Shown one piece after another: positions 17,631-27,136 of a stretch of 64,000 nt of DNA; position 1 is the stretch's first letter; the number at the start of each line of letters is the position of its first letter. The position numbers were made by a program, and so were the translations under genes. The notes beneath the pieces were generated by a model. That model made no database searches. It saw nothing but the letters and a program-made list of their open reading frames with translations, and was not told the DNA's origin. The stretch lies in assembly GCA_007745635.1 (NCBI GenBank), contig CP036272.1:2537266-2601265 (forward strand). Direction: 5' to 3'. Source of the DNA: Stieleria bergensis. GTDB lineage: Bacteria; Planctomycetota; Planctomycetia; Pirellulales; Pirellulaceae.

Positions 17631-19999
17631 GGTAGATCGTGCCTCCTTCTCTGAATCCACTCAATGCCTAACAAACCGATCAACAGGCAAGCGATCCAGC
17701 TATTATCCCACAGGCTTCGTTCGGTTCGGACCGTGGCTGTGACCGGCGACTGATCAATGAACGACGGCAGTGTTGCGAATTCTTGAATCGTCAGGCACTG
17801 TCCGCCTGTCAGCTTGGCGATCCGTTTGAGATGCGCAACATCGGTGTTGGTATCGGTCAGTTCCGGGTTGATGTTTGCCACCTGAAACTCAGTGGTGTTG
17901 GAAATCTCCTGATCGTCCGCCGTTGATTCGAGTCGGAATCGACCGGAAGTTTGTGGAGCGAAGTAACCTTCGTAGAGGCCCGGTTGCGATCGGTCCGGCC
18001 GCAGGCTGATGCGAGTCTGTGATTCTCCTTCATCCATGCTGACAACAAACACATCGAACTCAGGTTGCAGAACCGGATCAAAGTTATCGTCAAGCACGTG
18101 GGCGTAGAGCCGGCATTGGTTACCGAGGTTGTAGATCGCTCGGTCCGTTTCTAACCGAATGCGTTTGTGTTCACCCATCAACCGCGAGAGCGTCATGAAC
18201 TGAATGCATTGCGACCAGACCCGCCAATGGTATTTGTCACCCGTACGGTACCGCAAACGCCAAAGGCGATCCGTCGCAATCGACATGCACTTGCCGGTCC
18301 CGTAACGTTGCCAGGCCACCAGCGGATATCCTTGGTCTCGATCAACGCTGTCTGACAAGACCGTGAGCACCGTTGCTCCAGATTTCGGGCCTAACAGTGG
18401 CGGCAAATGATCCATCGGCGCCATCCGACTCCAAACTCGGTCATTGCTGTCCGGGTCGTTCTCCAGTGTCATCACGAGACTGCTGGCACCTTCGGCCGTG
18501 AGCCCAGGATAGACCGAGTCGGCGACTTCTTCCCAGCGACCTTCGGGCTCAAAACGAACCGGCAGCATCGCTTGAACAGGCGTGTTCTGGTAAGAAGTAG
18601 GCGAATACATGGGGCCACAGAGCATCAGCAACGAGGCTCCTCGATCACGAACCAGTTCCTCAAGCAATCCAAATTCATCATCTGTGAAAAACGCGGCGTC
18701 GACATCACCGAGGATGACCAAGTCGTACTGAAACGCCTCTTCACGGTTGTTGGGAAAGCGTTCGATATGTTCCGTTGAGTTGCGAGCAACTTCGGGGCCA
18801 ACGTTGGACGCGATGAACGTCGCATTGATGCGGGGATCACGTTTGAGAATCGCGCGCAGGTATCGATACTCCCAACGTGCGTTGCCCTCAATGTAAAGGA
18901 CGTTCACTTTTTCGTTGACGACGCGGATACTGCGCAACACCCGATTGTTTTCCACTGAGACTTCATCATTGAAGGCTTCAATCTTGATCTCGATCTCTGC
19001 GGCACCTTTGTCGTAGACATCGACGCGAAAATCGATGTCCTCGAATTGCAGCCCGCCTTCGAAGCGGACCGTCCGAGAGGAGACACGTCGGTCGTTGAGC
19101 ATCACCGAGAGTGTTGCCGTGCGTTTTTCGTAGCCCTTGGATTGCAGTTGGACCCGTACCGGGACCTTGTCGCCCGAATAGGCAACTTCCTGCATCACAA
19201 TGCTCTGAATCGAAACGTCATCGGGATCAGACAGCCCCAGTGGCACTGTGAAGACAGGGATGCCACGCGCGCTGAGATCCTGCAGTACGGCTTCGGCTTC
19301 TTGAGAGGAACCCGTCTCAAGTCCATCGGACAGAATCACGACTCCCGCAGTTGGACCGGCGCCCGATGTTGTGACAGATTTTAATGCGTTCGTGATGGAT
19401 GTTTGCGAGGCCTGAGCGTTGAGCGACGCAGCGTCTTTCGCCGTGAGTGCGATCGAGTCGCTAATCAAACGAGACTCTTCCCCAAACGCGTGGTAGCTCA
19501 CGTCGAGCGATTGTCCCAGAGTTTCAAGCGTTGGTTGAGCGGTCTCGGAGAGGAGTGTGGTGGCAAGATTCAGTCGAGTCGATGTCGCGATCAACTGACG
19601 CTGCTGACTGTCCAGGTTCAGGCTGATATCTTCTGCCGAAGGCACGACCAGGTTTAACGCCGTGGCTGCTTCAGCAAGATCAACCGACCGCCTTCGCGGG
19701 TCGATGATGGACATGCTCTCCGAAACGTCAATCAGCACGGGAAGTGTTCGCTGGGACGTTCGAGTCTCACGGACAACGGCCATCGGCTCAAAAAGTGCTG
19801 CCACGATCAGTAGCAGCACAAGCAAACGTGCGAACCCTAGCGTGAAACGCAGCCACGGGGAAAGTCCCCAGGAGCGACGGTATAGATAAAGGCTCCACAA
19901 CAGGACCGCTGCGAACGCTGCGATCATGAGCGGTGTCTCAAGCGGACGGGCCCAGAAAAGTTGTTCCAGTTCGGAATTACTGGTTGATGCTTGCGTCAT
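17627..19999 (-). CDS. Membrane VWA protein with glutamine-amidotransferase-like domain
   Basis: A 790-residue protein. I start it at ATG 19999, one base after the stop of the upstream BatA-like gene. Two transmembrane segments (about 24-42 and 53-72) precede a von Willebrand A domain whose MIDAS motif reads DVSES (about 92-96). A second VWA strand ends with VVILSDG. From about residue 365 a class I glutamine-amidotransferase-like fold appears (VNVLYIEGNARWEYRYL, then LVILGDVD), as in many planctomycete VWA membrane proteins. The C-terminus has a final transmembrane helix and a basic tail. VWA/MIDAS domains bind partners through Mg2+, and MoxR ATPases are known to act on VWA proteins. It overlaps the next gene by 4 nt. 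Confidence 0.85.
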   Translation of the reverse strand: MTQASTSNSELEQLFWARPLETPLMIAAFAAVLLWSLYLYRRSWGLSPWLRFTLGFARLLVLLLIVAALFEPMAVVRETRTSQRTLPVLIDVSESMSIIDPRRRSVDLAEAATALNLVVPSAEDISLNLDSQQRQLIATSTRLNLATTLLSETAQPTLETLGQSLDVSYHAFGEESRLISDSIALTAKDAASLNAQASQTSITNALKSVTTSGAGPTAGVVILSDGLETGSSQEAEAVLQDLSARGIPVFTVPLGLSDPDDVSIQSIVMQEVAYSGDKVPVRVQLQSKGYEKRTATLSVMLNDRRVSSRTVRFEGGLQFEDIDFRVDVYDKGAAEIEIKIEAFNDEVSVENNRVLRSIRVVNEKVNVLYIEGNARWEYRYLRAILKRDPRINATFIASNVGPEVARNSTEHIERFPNNREEAFQYDLVILGDVDAAFFTDDEFGLLEELVRDRGASLLMLCGPMYSPTSYQNTPVQAMLPVRFEPEGRWEEVADSVYPGLTAEGASSLVMTLENDPDSNDRVWSRMAPMDHLPPLLGPKSGATVLTVLSDSVDRDQGYPLVAWQRYGTGKCMSIATDRLWRLRYRTGDKYHWRVWSQCIQFMTLSRLMGEHKRIRLETDRAIYNLGNQCRLYAHVLDDNFDPVLQPEFDVFVVSMDEGESQTRISLRPDRSQPGLYEGYFAPQTSGRFRLESTADDQEISNTTEFQVANINPELTDTNTDVAHLKRIAKLTGGQCLTIQEFATLPSFIDQSPVTATVRTERSLWDNSWIACLLIGLLGIEWIQRRRHDLP

Positions 20000-20000
20000 C

Positions 20001-22169
20001 TCAGGTTGCCTCGCCGGTTGGAGATGACGAGGCCGTCTTCGCTGGGCTAGTCTTGCGTCCCAGGACACGGTCTGCCAACAGACTCTCGCCGATCAACAGG
20101 CAGAGTGCGGCAACAAGGAAAAAACGCCACGATGACCGACGCGTTCGAACCATGTTGATGCGAGCATCAAGTTCAACCTCGTTCGCCGCCACTTCGATTC
20201 CTGTGCCTTGCAAGACTTGTGATAACGCTGTGGCTGTCAGACATGAAACGTCTGACTCTTTGGAGTCCACGTTCACCGCAATTGGCATTCCTGGTGCTTG
20301 AACGCTCACCTTGGCGGTGTAAAAGCCAGCCTCGTCGGCTCGCTCCAGCAAGGCGACATACTGGTTGCGATGAGAGCGGACGGGTACTGCAATGGTCTGC
20401 TCTGAAGGAGTTTCAAAGACCGCATCGTTTGCGTCGGGTTGATCGACGTAGGCAAGTGTCAGCGCATCGCCTACAAAACGCGGTTGTTCAAACTCCCTCC
20501 CCGTTAAGTGCGTCACAATCTGCTGCATCAGCATCGGGAAGACAGGCGTTAATGCCATGTTGTTCCAGTCATTGTTGGCCGACGTCGTGAATAGAAAAAC
20601 ATGGCCGCGGCCAAGAGAGTGCTCCAACAAAACGGGCGAGCCACCACCGGCTAGACTCAATACGGGGAAACTGCTGTCAGTGGGCTCAACCTGAATCTGT
20701 CTCAGAAAGCGTGTTTCGCTAAGCAGATCTTCTGGCAATGATGCCAACGGCCGGGTTAACGCATGATCAGGCAGCGTGGGAGCAAGTGGCTTACCGACAC
20801 CTAACTCGTCTCGAGTGTCAACGGTCTGGCCAAGCTTAGCCGGCAGTAGAGGGACACTGTTTTCTTCGGCGAGCTTGTTCCATGCGGCAGCCTTCACACT
20901 TTCGCCCGCGAACCAAACCAGGCTGTTGCCCTGGCGAACAAATTGCAGCAACTTCTTTGCTTGCTCCGCCGTGATTTCCGGAACGTCGGTCAACACGATC
21001 ACGTCGAAGGCGTCGAGGCTTCCGACAGGAAAGGCGGGCCATTGAACGGTGCGAACCGAGTACCCTTCGTCTTCGGCACCGGTGGGACGCGCTAGCAAGC
21101 CAGCTTTGATGAGACGGCTCGCATCGCCACCGGAACCATCAAAGCACAAGACCGAGACACGCTCACGCACGGAGGCAACGACGCGGCAGACGTTATCGAC
21201 AGCCAACGAAGCATCGGTGACCTCCGCTGATATTCGCTTTGGCCCAGCGTTATAGAACGGTACAAACAGTGACACGGTCTCGGATTGTCCGGGAGCAATC
21301 ATTGGAATTCGTTTGGTGTCGATCTGTACACCTTCCACCCGGCACCGGATTTCAACCTCTGACGCGGGGCTTTCGCCAAAATTGTTCACCGTGGCCCGGT
21401 AGCGAGCAACGGCGTCCTTGCGCAAAAAGCCCGAGACGAAGTCCAGATCCGTGACGGCCAAATTCTCAGCAGACCCAGAGACGGGGATCAGAAACACTTT
21501 CGCTGAGTGCCCGAGTTGGACCAAGGATTCACGCAAGGGAACCGAAGTCCGCTCCCAATGACGCGTTTGAATGTCAGAAATCAGGTAGACCTCTTTCTGG
21601 ATCGCGTCCATCTCATCGACCAGTGCAGCGAGGTGCTTGGGAACGCTCTCTAGGTCCAACACTTGTGGGGTCGGCTGCAAATCCTCCATGGCTTTCGCGA
21701 ACCGAGCTGGATCATAGGCCGCATTGCGCAGCACGACGCGATGCGTCCCTCCCAACAGAACCAGCGAGACTAGGTCGCCGGGCTGAAGGCGTTCGCCAAT
21801 GAATCTCGTGAGCTCCAACGCTCGATCAAACCGTGAGGCATCCCCGTCACGATGTTGCATGCTGAAGGACCCATCGATTGCAATCACCACGCCAGCCCTT
21901 GTTTCGCCAGGCAGCCAGGCAAAACCTTCACCGGTGGTGGCGGGACGCGCGAGCGCAATGACCAGGAGCAGAAGTGCAAGGCATCGCATTAGCAATAACA
22001 ACAGGTCACGTAGGCGGATCTGTCGCGAACGGACACGAATGCTGCGATTGAGGAACTGCATCGCGGCCCAGTCCGTACGCTGGACTTGTTGTCGGTTGAT
22101 GAGGTGCGCCAGGATTGGTAACGCCAACCCCAAGGCGCCGATCAGTAGCAGCGGGTTGAGGAACGTCAT
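20001..22169 (-). CDS. BatA-type VWA membrane protein
   Basis: A 722-residue protein. It begins with the short N-terminal two-helix module typical of BatA/aerotolerance proteins: FLNPLLLIGALGLALPILAH, a Trp-Ala-Ala-Met-Gln-Phe-Leu stretch, then a second helix LLLLLMRCLALLLLV. A VWA domain follows with the MIDAS motif DGSFSM (about 101-106). Later come a CARDB-like beta domain, a glutamine-amidotransferase-like segment (FDVIVLTDVPEI near 350) and a C-terminal membrane helix with a basic tail. Bat proteins are linked to MoxR and to stress tolerance in Bacteroides, but the mechanism is not settled. The start overlaps the DUF58 stop by 4 nt, so translation is probably coupled. Confidence 0.88.
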   Translation of the reverse strand: MTFLNPLLLIGALGLALPILAHLINRQQVQRTDWAAMQFLNRSIRVRSRQIRLRDLLLLLMRCLALLLLVIALARPATTGEGFAWLPGETRAGVVIAIDGSFSMQHRDGDASRFDRALELTRFIGERLQPGDLVSLVLLGGTHRVVLRNAAYDPARFAKAMEDLQPTPQVLDLESVPKHLAALVDEMDAIQKEVYLISDIQTRHWERTSVPLRESLVQLGHSAKVFLIPVSGSAENLAVTDLDFVSGFLRKDAVARYRATVNNFGESPASEVEIRCRVEGVQIDTKRIPMIAPGQSETVSLFVPFYNAGPKRISAEVTDASLAVDNVCRVVASVRERVSVLCFDGSGGDASRLIKAGLLARPTGAEDEGYSVRTVQWPAFPVGSLDAFDVIVLTDVPEITAEQAKKLLQFVRQGNSLVWFAGESVKAAAWNKLAEENSVPLLPAKLGQTVDTRDELGVGKPLAPTLPDHALTRPLASLPEDLLSETRFLRQIQVEPTDSSFPVLSLAGGGSPVLLEHSLGRGHVFLFTTSANNDWNNMALTPVFPMLMQQIVTHLTGREFEQPRFVGDALTLAYVDQPDANDAVFETPSEQTIAVPVRSHRNQYVALLERADEAGFYTAKVSVQAPGMPIAVNVDSKESDVSCLTATALSQVLQGTGIEVAANEVELDARINMVRTRRSSWRFFLVAALCLLIGESLLADRVLGRKTSPAKTASSSPTGEAT

Positions 22170-23095
22170 GTTCGCCCCCCAATCGCTGATCCAGAGAGCA
22201 TCGCCTCTCTCTGATGGAAGAATTCACTGAGAACGCCATCAAGCGGACGGGATGTCTCGACAAGTGCGTACTCGATTCCACTGCCACCACACGCGGTTTG
22301 AAATGCTTCGCGGTAGCGGTTGAACTGCCGCAAATAGTCTTCGCGGATCCGTTCACCCTGTGTCGTCAGAGGTTCTTCTTGCTCGAGACCATCGAATTGC
22401 CAAGTCCCTTTGAACGGAAAGGATAGCTCGTAAGGATCTAGTGTATGGAGAACGATGACGTTGTGGCCATCATGTCGTAAGTGATCCAGTCCGGACATGA
22501 TGTCGTTCACATCGGCAAAAAAATCTGAAATCACGACAACCACGGACCGGCGCTTCATCATTAATGCGATGTCGTGCAGTTGTTTGGCAATCGTGGTGCG
22601 CGGCTCTGACTTGATCTCATGCAGCAGACGATCTAGTTGCACCAATAAGTTCATTGACGAGCGTGGTGGCAGGTAGGCCCGTACTTCTGAATCGAACACA
22701 GACAGGCCAACAGAATCACGCTGCTTGAGCACAATGTAGGCCAGTGAGGCGGCCAGGTACTTGGCGTATTCCAGCTTGCTGACCGTTGCGGAGCCATACG
22801 TCATCGACGCGCTGCCATCGATCAAGATCGTGCAGTCGTAGTTTGTCTCCGCTTCGTAGAGCTTGGTGTAGTATCGACTGGTTCGCCCGTAGACACGCCA
22901 ATCAATGTCGCGAATCGCGTCGCCGGGGGCGTACTGACGGTGATGAGAAAACTCCGTGCTGAAACCGCGCAGGGGACTGCGGTGGCTGCCAACTCGCAGA
23001 CCCTCAACAACTTCACGGGCGATCATTTCCAGGTCATCAAGCTGGTGAAGCATCTCCGGCTTGAGATAGTGGACTCGGTTCAAATGCTCTGACAT
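22166..23095 (-). CDS. DUF58 family VWA-like protein
   Basis: A 309-residue soluble protein with hallmark DUF58 features: VEGLRVGSHRSPLRGFSTEFSHHRQYAPGD-type lead sequence (about 30-59), the conserved DIDWRVYGRT (about 63-72), and a VWA MIDAS motif DGSASM (about 92-97). The later VVVISDFF completes the fold. DUF58 genes almost always follow a MoxR ATPase gene, as here (19 nt gap), and MoxR is thought to remodel DUF58/VWA partners. There is no signal peptide, so it should act on the cytoplasmic side of the membrane. Its length is normal for the family. Confidence 0.93.
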   Translation of the reverse strand: MSEHLNRVHYLKPEMLHQLDDLEMIAREVVEGLRVGSHRSPLRGFSTEFSHHRQYAPGDAIRDIDWRVYGRTSRYYTKLYEAETNYDCTILIDGSASMTYGSATVSKLEYAKYLAASLAYIVLKQRDSVGLSVFDSEVRAYLPPRSSMNLLVQLDRLLHEIKSEPRTTIAKQLHDIALMMKRRSVVVVISDFFADVNDIMSGLDHLRHDGHNVIVLHTLDPYELSFPFKGTWQFDGLEQEEPLTTQGERIREDYLRQFNRYREAFQTACGGSGIEYALVETSRPLDGVLSEFFHQREAMLSGSAIGGRT

Positions 23096-23114
23096 GTGTT
23101 TGTCCCAGTCCAGA

Positions 23115-24140
23115 TTAGCTAGCGCTCTTGGCGTAGAGCTTCTCGTCGGCAGGAATGGCCTCCAATAACCGTTCGATCAACGCGTCGGGAGTCATGCCTG
23201 CGGATCGAGCGGCGAAGCTGGGGACAATACGATGGCGTAAGATCGGCAGGCTGACCTTCTGAATGTCTTCGATTGCGACGTGGGTTCGCCCCTGCAGTGC
23301 GGCACGCGCTTTGCCAGCCAGGATGAGATTAAGCGATGCGCGCGGGCCGGCGCCCCAAGCCAGAAACTGCTTGATAAAGTCACGGGCATCCGGTTCGTTG
23401 GGACGGGTAGCCCGGACGATCGACGCTGCGTATTCAAACACATGGTCGGCCACCGGGATGCGCCGGACAAGATGTTGGAATTCAATGATCGTTGGGGCAT
23501 CGACCACTTCTTTCAACTCGGGCTCGCTATCGGTGGTGATGCTCTTCATGATGTCAAGCTCCTCCGATCGCGTGGGGTACTTGACCAGAACATTAAAGAG
23601 GAACCGATCGAGTTGCGCCTCGGGAAGCGGGTACGTGCCTTCCTGTTCGATAGGATTTTGCGTCGCGAGCACAAAGAACGGCTCGTCTAGTTTGTAGTCC
23701 TCTCCGCCTGAGGAAACGCGTTTCTCTTGCATCGCCTCTAACAGCGCCGCCTGTGTCTTGGGCGGGGTCCGGTTGATTTCGTCGGCAAGCAATAGATTGG
23801 TAAAGATCGGTCCTTTTTCAAATTGAAAACGCCGCGCGTGCGTTTCTGGATCCTCCTGCAATAATTCCGTGCCGGTAATGTCCGAAGGCATCAGGTCAGG
23901 AGTGAATTGAATGCGTTTAAATGACAGCGACATGGTTTGTGCTAGCGAGCTGACCAGCAAGGTTTTGGCCAGTCCTGGCACGCCTACCAGAAGGCAGTGC
24001 CCGCGTGAAAAGATCGCGATCATCATCTCCTCGATGACATCGTCCATCCCAACGATGGTCTTGCGCAGTTCGCCGACAATTGCATCCCTTGCTTGGCCGA
24101 GTCTTTCCACGGCCTGAATGTCATCTGGTTGATTCGTCAT
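23115..24140 (-). CDS. MoxR-type AAA+ ATPase
   Basis: A 341-residue AAA+ ATPase with Walker A GVPGLAKT (53-60), Walker B LLLADE (116-121), sensor motif ATQNPIEQEGTYPLPEAQLDRF-like (about 155-176) and a C-terminal lid domain. These are the signatures of the MoxR family, whose members act as chaperone-like motors for VWA-domain partners. I choose ATG 24140; an ORF extension to 24224 adds a basic, unconserved N-terminus. It is the first gene of an eight-gene operon whose products include DUF58 and two VWA membrane proteins, its likely clients. Regulation should come from the 489-bp region upstream, which holds an inverted repeat. Confidence 0.95.
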   Translation of the reverse strand: MTNQPDDIQAVERLGQARDAIVGELRKTIVGMDDVIEEMMIAIFSRGHCLLVGVPGLAKTLLVSSLAQTMSLSFKRIQFTPDLMPSDITGTELLQEDPETHARRFQFEKGPIFTNLLLADEINRTPPKTQAALLEAMQEKRVSSGGEDYKLDEPFFVLATQNPIEQEGTYPLPEAQLDRFLFNVLVKYPTRSEELDIMKSITTDSEPELKEVVDAPTIIEFQHLVRRIPVADHVFEYAASIVRATRPNEPDARDFIKQFLAWGAGPRASLNLILAGKARAALQGRTHVAIEDIQKVSLPILRHRIVPSFAARSAGMTPDALIERLLEAIPADEKLYAKSAS

Positions 24141-24316
24141 TGCATGTTCTATCGATGATCGCGAACGAGACACGTTCTCTGTCCTGCGGTACATCGGCCT
24201 GATCGATGGTCGCAAGGAATACACTGGGATAAGATTGGTGCAAGACCGTTAGCATTTGCTGGCAGGCTTCTGCGTACCGCTAGCGGCCACCAAGAGAAGG
24301 TTGTCAGGCAGGAATG

Positions 24317-24347
24317 ATAGCCGAGAGCTTTGGCGCCCGTCGGCTAT
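24317..24347. repeat. 8-bp inverted repeat, possible operator or terminator
   Basis: ATAGCCGA (24317-24324) is matched in perfect inverse by TCGGCTAT (24340-24347) across a 15-nt loop. It lies about 180-210 nt upstream of the MoxR start. There is no following T-tract, so an operator or attenuator hairpin is as likely as a terminator. Confidence 0.4.
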
Positions 24348-24587
24348 CCAGTTGGATGGCGCCACCAAACCATCTGAAGTATACTAAATCCACAATCAGT
24401 GATCGTGCAAACGACGGCATTTTTTGGGCCGTCAAGAAAAATGCGTGCTCGGCCTGGCGTTGAAAGACGCATCGTCTTGTCGGTTGGTTTGAAACACCAT
24501 TTCGCCAGGCCTTTTGATGCTCGATGAATGGTGATAGGTTCGCGTGCGGTTGTCCTCACTCGGATCGTACTTCGCTCGATCATGGCG

Positions 24588-24616
24588 AGGGCATTGCCGG
24601 CAAGGGCATTGCCGGC
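24588..24616. repeat. Tandem duplication, 15-bp unit, about 1.9 copies
   Basis: The unit AGGGCATTGCCGGCA is repeated almost exactly, directly downstream of the racemase stop (minus strand). It is one of eight such short duplications in gaps of this window. Confidence 0.85.
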
Positions 24617-24629
24617 GAACGAGGCGGTG

Positions 24630-25415
24630 CTAGGGCTCTGGCGTTTGCTGCTGCTGGTGCCAGACACGAATCAGTTCTTTGGCAAACAAATCAGTCGTGT
24701 CGATGCTGGGAACGGGCAGTTTGTTTTCGAATGCCATCGAAAGTTCCGTACAGCCCACCAACACCGCATCGACTTCCATTTGCTGAATCTGCTTCGCGAC
24801 TTCGCGGACCAGATCTGCGGCGACCGGTCGGCCGGCTTTCACACGCTCAATTGCCTCGTTCACAGCCAACTGCTGCTCCGGGGTGGCCGTCACGACATCC
24901 ACCTGAGGACAGGTCGACAACGCCTCACTCCAGAAACACACACGGGCTGCACCGGGTGACTGCAACAGCCCAATTCGTGAGTTTTCCCAGCGATGCGTGA
25001 CTTCAGACAATGCCGTTTCAACGATGTTTACAAAGACGGCACCCGAAGGAATCGTCATGCTCGGCAAAAAATGATGAACCGTGTTGCAGGCGATTCCCAG
25101 CACCGTTGCACCGGCATCCGCCAAGGTCTGCAAGCTTTGCGAAACCACCGCCGCAGGTGATTCTCCATGACCCAAAATCGCTTCGGTGCGACTGGGCACC
25201 GTCGAATTAAAATCAACCAACGTGCGAGGGTACGTGTGATCGGTCTGCCCGCCACTGCGCCGCAGAATGGTCTCGACCACGTAGCAGGTGGCGATGGCAC
25301 CCATCCCGCCGACAACGCCGATACAGGGTCGGCGCTGGGCAACGATTTGACTTGAGGCAGAGGGCAAAGTGAATCCTGGTTGGCAAGAGTGTTTGAGGCA
25401 ACCGTCCGTCACCAC
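24630..25415 (-). CDS. Aspartate/glutamate racemase family protein
   Basis: A 261-residue enzyme of the Asp/Glu racemase superfamily. It has the N-terminal GVVGGMGA (33-40) typical of aspartate racemases and two catalytic cysteines in the right contexts: GIACNT (Cys about 110) and VGCTEL (Cys about 222). The cofactor-independent reaction interconverts L- and D-aspartate, or a related acidic amino acid, in the cytoplasm, usually for peptidoglycan or signalling. The start is uncertain: the frame opens at GTG 25415, but the conserved domain begins near residue 29 and no ATG lies between. It is a stand-alone gene, with non-coding DNA on both sides. Confidence 0.87.
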   Translation of the reverse strand: MVTDGCLKHSCQPGFTLPSASSQIVAQRRPCIGVVGGMGAIATCYVVETILRRSGGQTDHTYPRTLVDFNSTVPSRTEAILGHGESPAAVVSQSLQTLADAGATVLGIACNTVHHFLPSMTIPSGAVFVNIVETALSEVTHRWENSRIGLLQSPGAARVCFWSEALSTCPQVDVVTATPEQQLAVNEAIERVKAGRPVAADLVREVAKQIQQMEVDAVLVGCTELSMAFENKLPVPSIDTTDLFAKELIRVWHQQQQTPEP

Positions 25416-25519
25416 GCAGCCGAAAACGGATACGGGACCGGTTCAAAGACGCCTCGCACATTCTGAACGCTTGTGAGTCACTCGTGAAGCCCACTGACAC
25501 AGCAAGTCGCAGGACACTT

Positions 25520-25555
25520 GAAGCAGCAGGACAATGGAAGCAGCAGGACAATGGA
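25520..25555. repeat. Tandem duplication, 17-bp unit, 2 copies
   Basis: The unit GAAGCAGCAGGACAATG occurs twice in a row (25520-25536, 25537-25553) in the gap upstream of the racemase. A partial, diverged copy precedes it. Confidence 0.9.
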
Positions 25556-25714
25556 GCCCGCAGACACATCGCTGAAAGGTCGCCCCAACCAGCACAGTCG
25601 GCTCGTTTTCCGACTTCGTGCTCGTCGTGTTGACCTTGGTTTCTGCTATTGCGCTGGCGTCACCATTGGGTCTCCCCGCGTTGGTTGCCAGATCCAGCTC
25701 TCGTGGGTTTAACC

Positions 25715-27136
25715 TTAACTCCCACTGTGATTGATGCGGCGATAGATCTGATTGGCAAGGTCGCGAAGGCCTTTTTCAGTCTCGTCCAACATGCCATCAC
25801 CGTTGGTGTCGTAGATGTAGCTGTAATGATTGTCGTCATCATCATCGTCCACGCCGGTCAGGGTGTTGGTTGCCAACAGAAGCGACATGACGGTCATGCT
25901 GGTGCCGTCTTGAACTCCAAAGGCTTCGCCGCTGTCTCCGACATTGACGAGTTTGCTTCCCAGTCCGGTGCCGGTGACATTAAACCCATAGCGAGTGGCG
26001 GCGTTCCCGGCCAGAGTTTGATTGGTGAAGAACGTGGACAACGCAGTTGCCATGAATTGAGCGTCGGCTTTGGGTGATGAGCGGAACAGCTCTCGGAGGC
26101 TCTGGCCGCGGAACTTCTTGATAAAGAATTCGCGACGGTAGAACGTGGCCACTTCTTCGGCGGTGCTGAAGGAGTCACCAAAGATGTTGCTGAAGTTGTC
26201 GTTCAGCCAGTTGACAAGTTCCTGTCCACCTTGCTTGATCAGGCTTCGGCCGCGTCGGCTGAGCCAGAATCAGATGGGGGCCGTATCGCCCTGCTGGATT
26301 CCCTGACCGGTTTCGGTGAACATGTAATCCGAAGCGTCTTGACCGGTCAGCGTGACCTGCATTTCGTTGCTGCTGATGACGGTGCCACCAGCATCCCCAA
26401 GGACGGTGATCCCATCGGCAACCCCGGACGGCTGATGCTGCAAAAGGTGATAGGTTGCCATTTCGTCGGCCACTTCGAAGGCGAACACGCCGCCCAGTTC
26501 GGTGACGTCGCTAGCGAGGACTTCGTTGCCCATGATCAGATCGATGGCCACACCGTCCATGGCGCTGTCCGATCCGACATCGAAGGCACCGTCTGCATCG
26601 ACATCAATGAAAACTTGTCCGCTGATGATTGCGGTTTGGTTGTTGACAACGACGCTAACGGTTGCGGTGTCGCTGGCCCCCGAAGCGTCGGTCACTTGGA
26701 CTTCGATTTCATAGGTGTTGTCGCCATCGTTATCCGCTGGGTTTTCAAAGTCTGGTGCAGCATTGAAACTGAGTTGTCCGTCGGCATCGATGGAGAACTG
26801 ATCTGCGTCCGCTCCGCCGGAGATTTCGAAGGACAAGCTTTCGTCGGGAAGATCTGCGTCATCGGCAATCACGGTCCCGACTGCCGTTGCGTTCTCCAGG
26901 ATCTCGAAGCCCTGTGCTTCGATGGTTGGCGCTTGGTTCAGTGTGACCCCTGGAGCTCCGAGATTGGCAATGGTTCCATTGGTTACCAAGTCATCATCGC
27001 CGCGTCCGCCATCGACGTAGTGCAGCACCACGCGATCAGCGTCTCCATCGGAATCGTCGTCAAAGAACTGTGCTCCGGTGCTTCCATCGTACAGGAACTC
27101 GTGCCAGTGTGGGTCAGCGTTTGAGGCGGTTGCCCG
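25715..27136 (-). pseudogene. Decayed surface protein (choice-of-anchor/cadherin/SdrD B-like/EF-hand) with in-frame TGA
   Basis: One reading frame on the minus strand stays coding from about 27136 to 25715 but is cut by a single TGA at 26272-26270. Before the stop there is an anchor-U-like stretch (DPHWHEFLYDG...RVVLHYVDGGRGDDD), then a cadherin-like repeat (FEILENATAVGTVIADDADLP...), then an SdrD B-like segment (SGQVFIDVDADGAFD). After the stop the frame continues seamlessly (FWLSRRGRSLIKQGG...) and ends with an EF-hand/dockerin-like loop, YDTNGDGMLDE. There is no start codon or signal peptide: a TAA at about 27139-27137 closes the frame where an opposite-strand LamG fragment begins. The family is a secreted planctomycete cell-surface protein. 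A CGA-to-TGA change would explain the stop. Confidence 0.75.

Larger units (their letters stand above)
24141..24629. other. Upstream region of MoxR operon
   Basis: This 489-bp non-coding stretch separates the racemase end from the MoxR start, both on the minus strand. It should carry the operon promoter and the racemase terminator. It holds an 8-bp inverted repeat (24317-24347) and a short tandem duplication (24588-24616). Overlapping open frames on both strands look like random frames, and I do not call a gene. Confidence 0.6.

Noticed and set aside
26231-27124. 297-codon plus-strand ORF
   Set aside because: It is the antisense of the decayed surface-protein gene, whose minus-strand frame shows cadherin, SdrD-like and EF-hand motifs. 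The plus-strand product has no recognisable domain.
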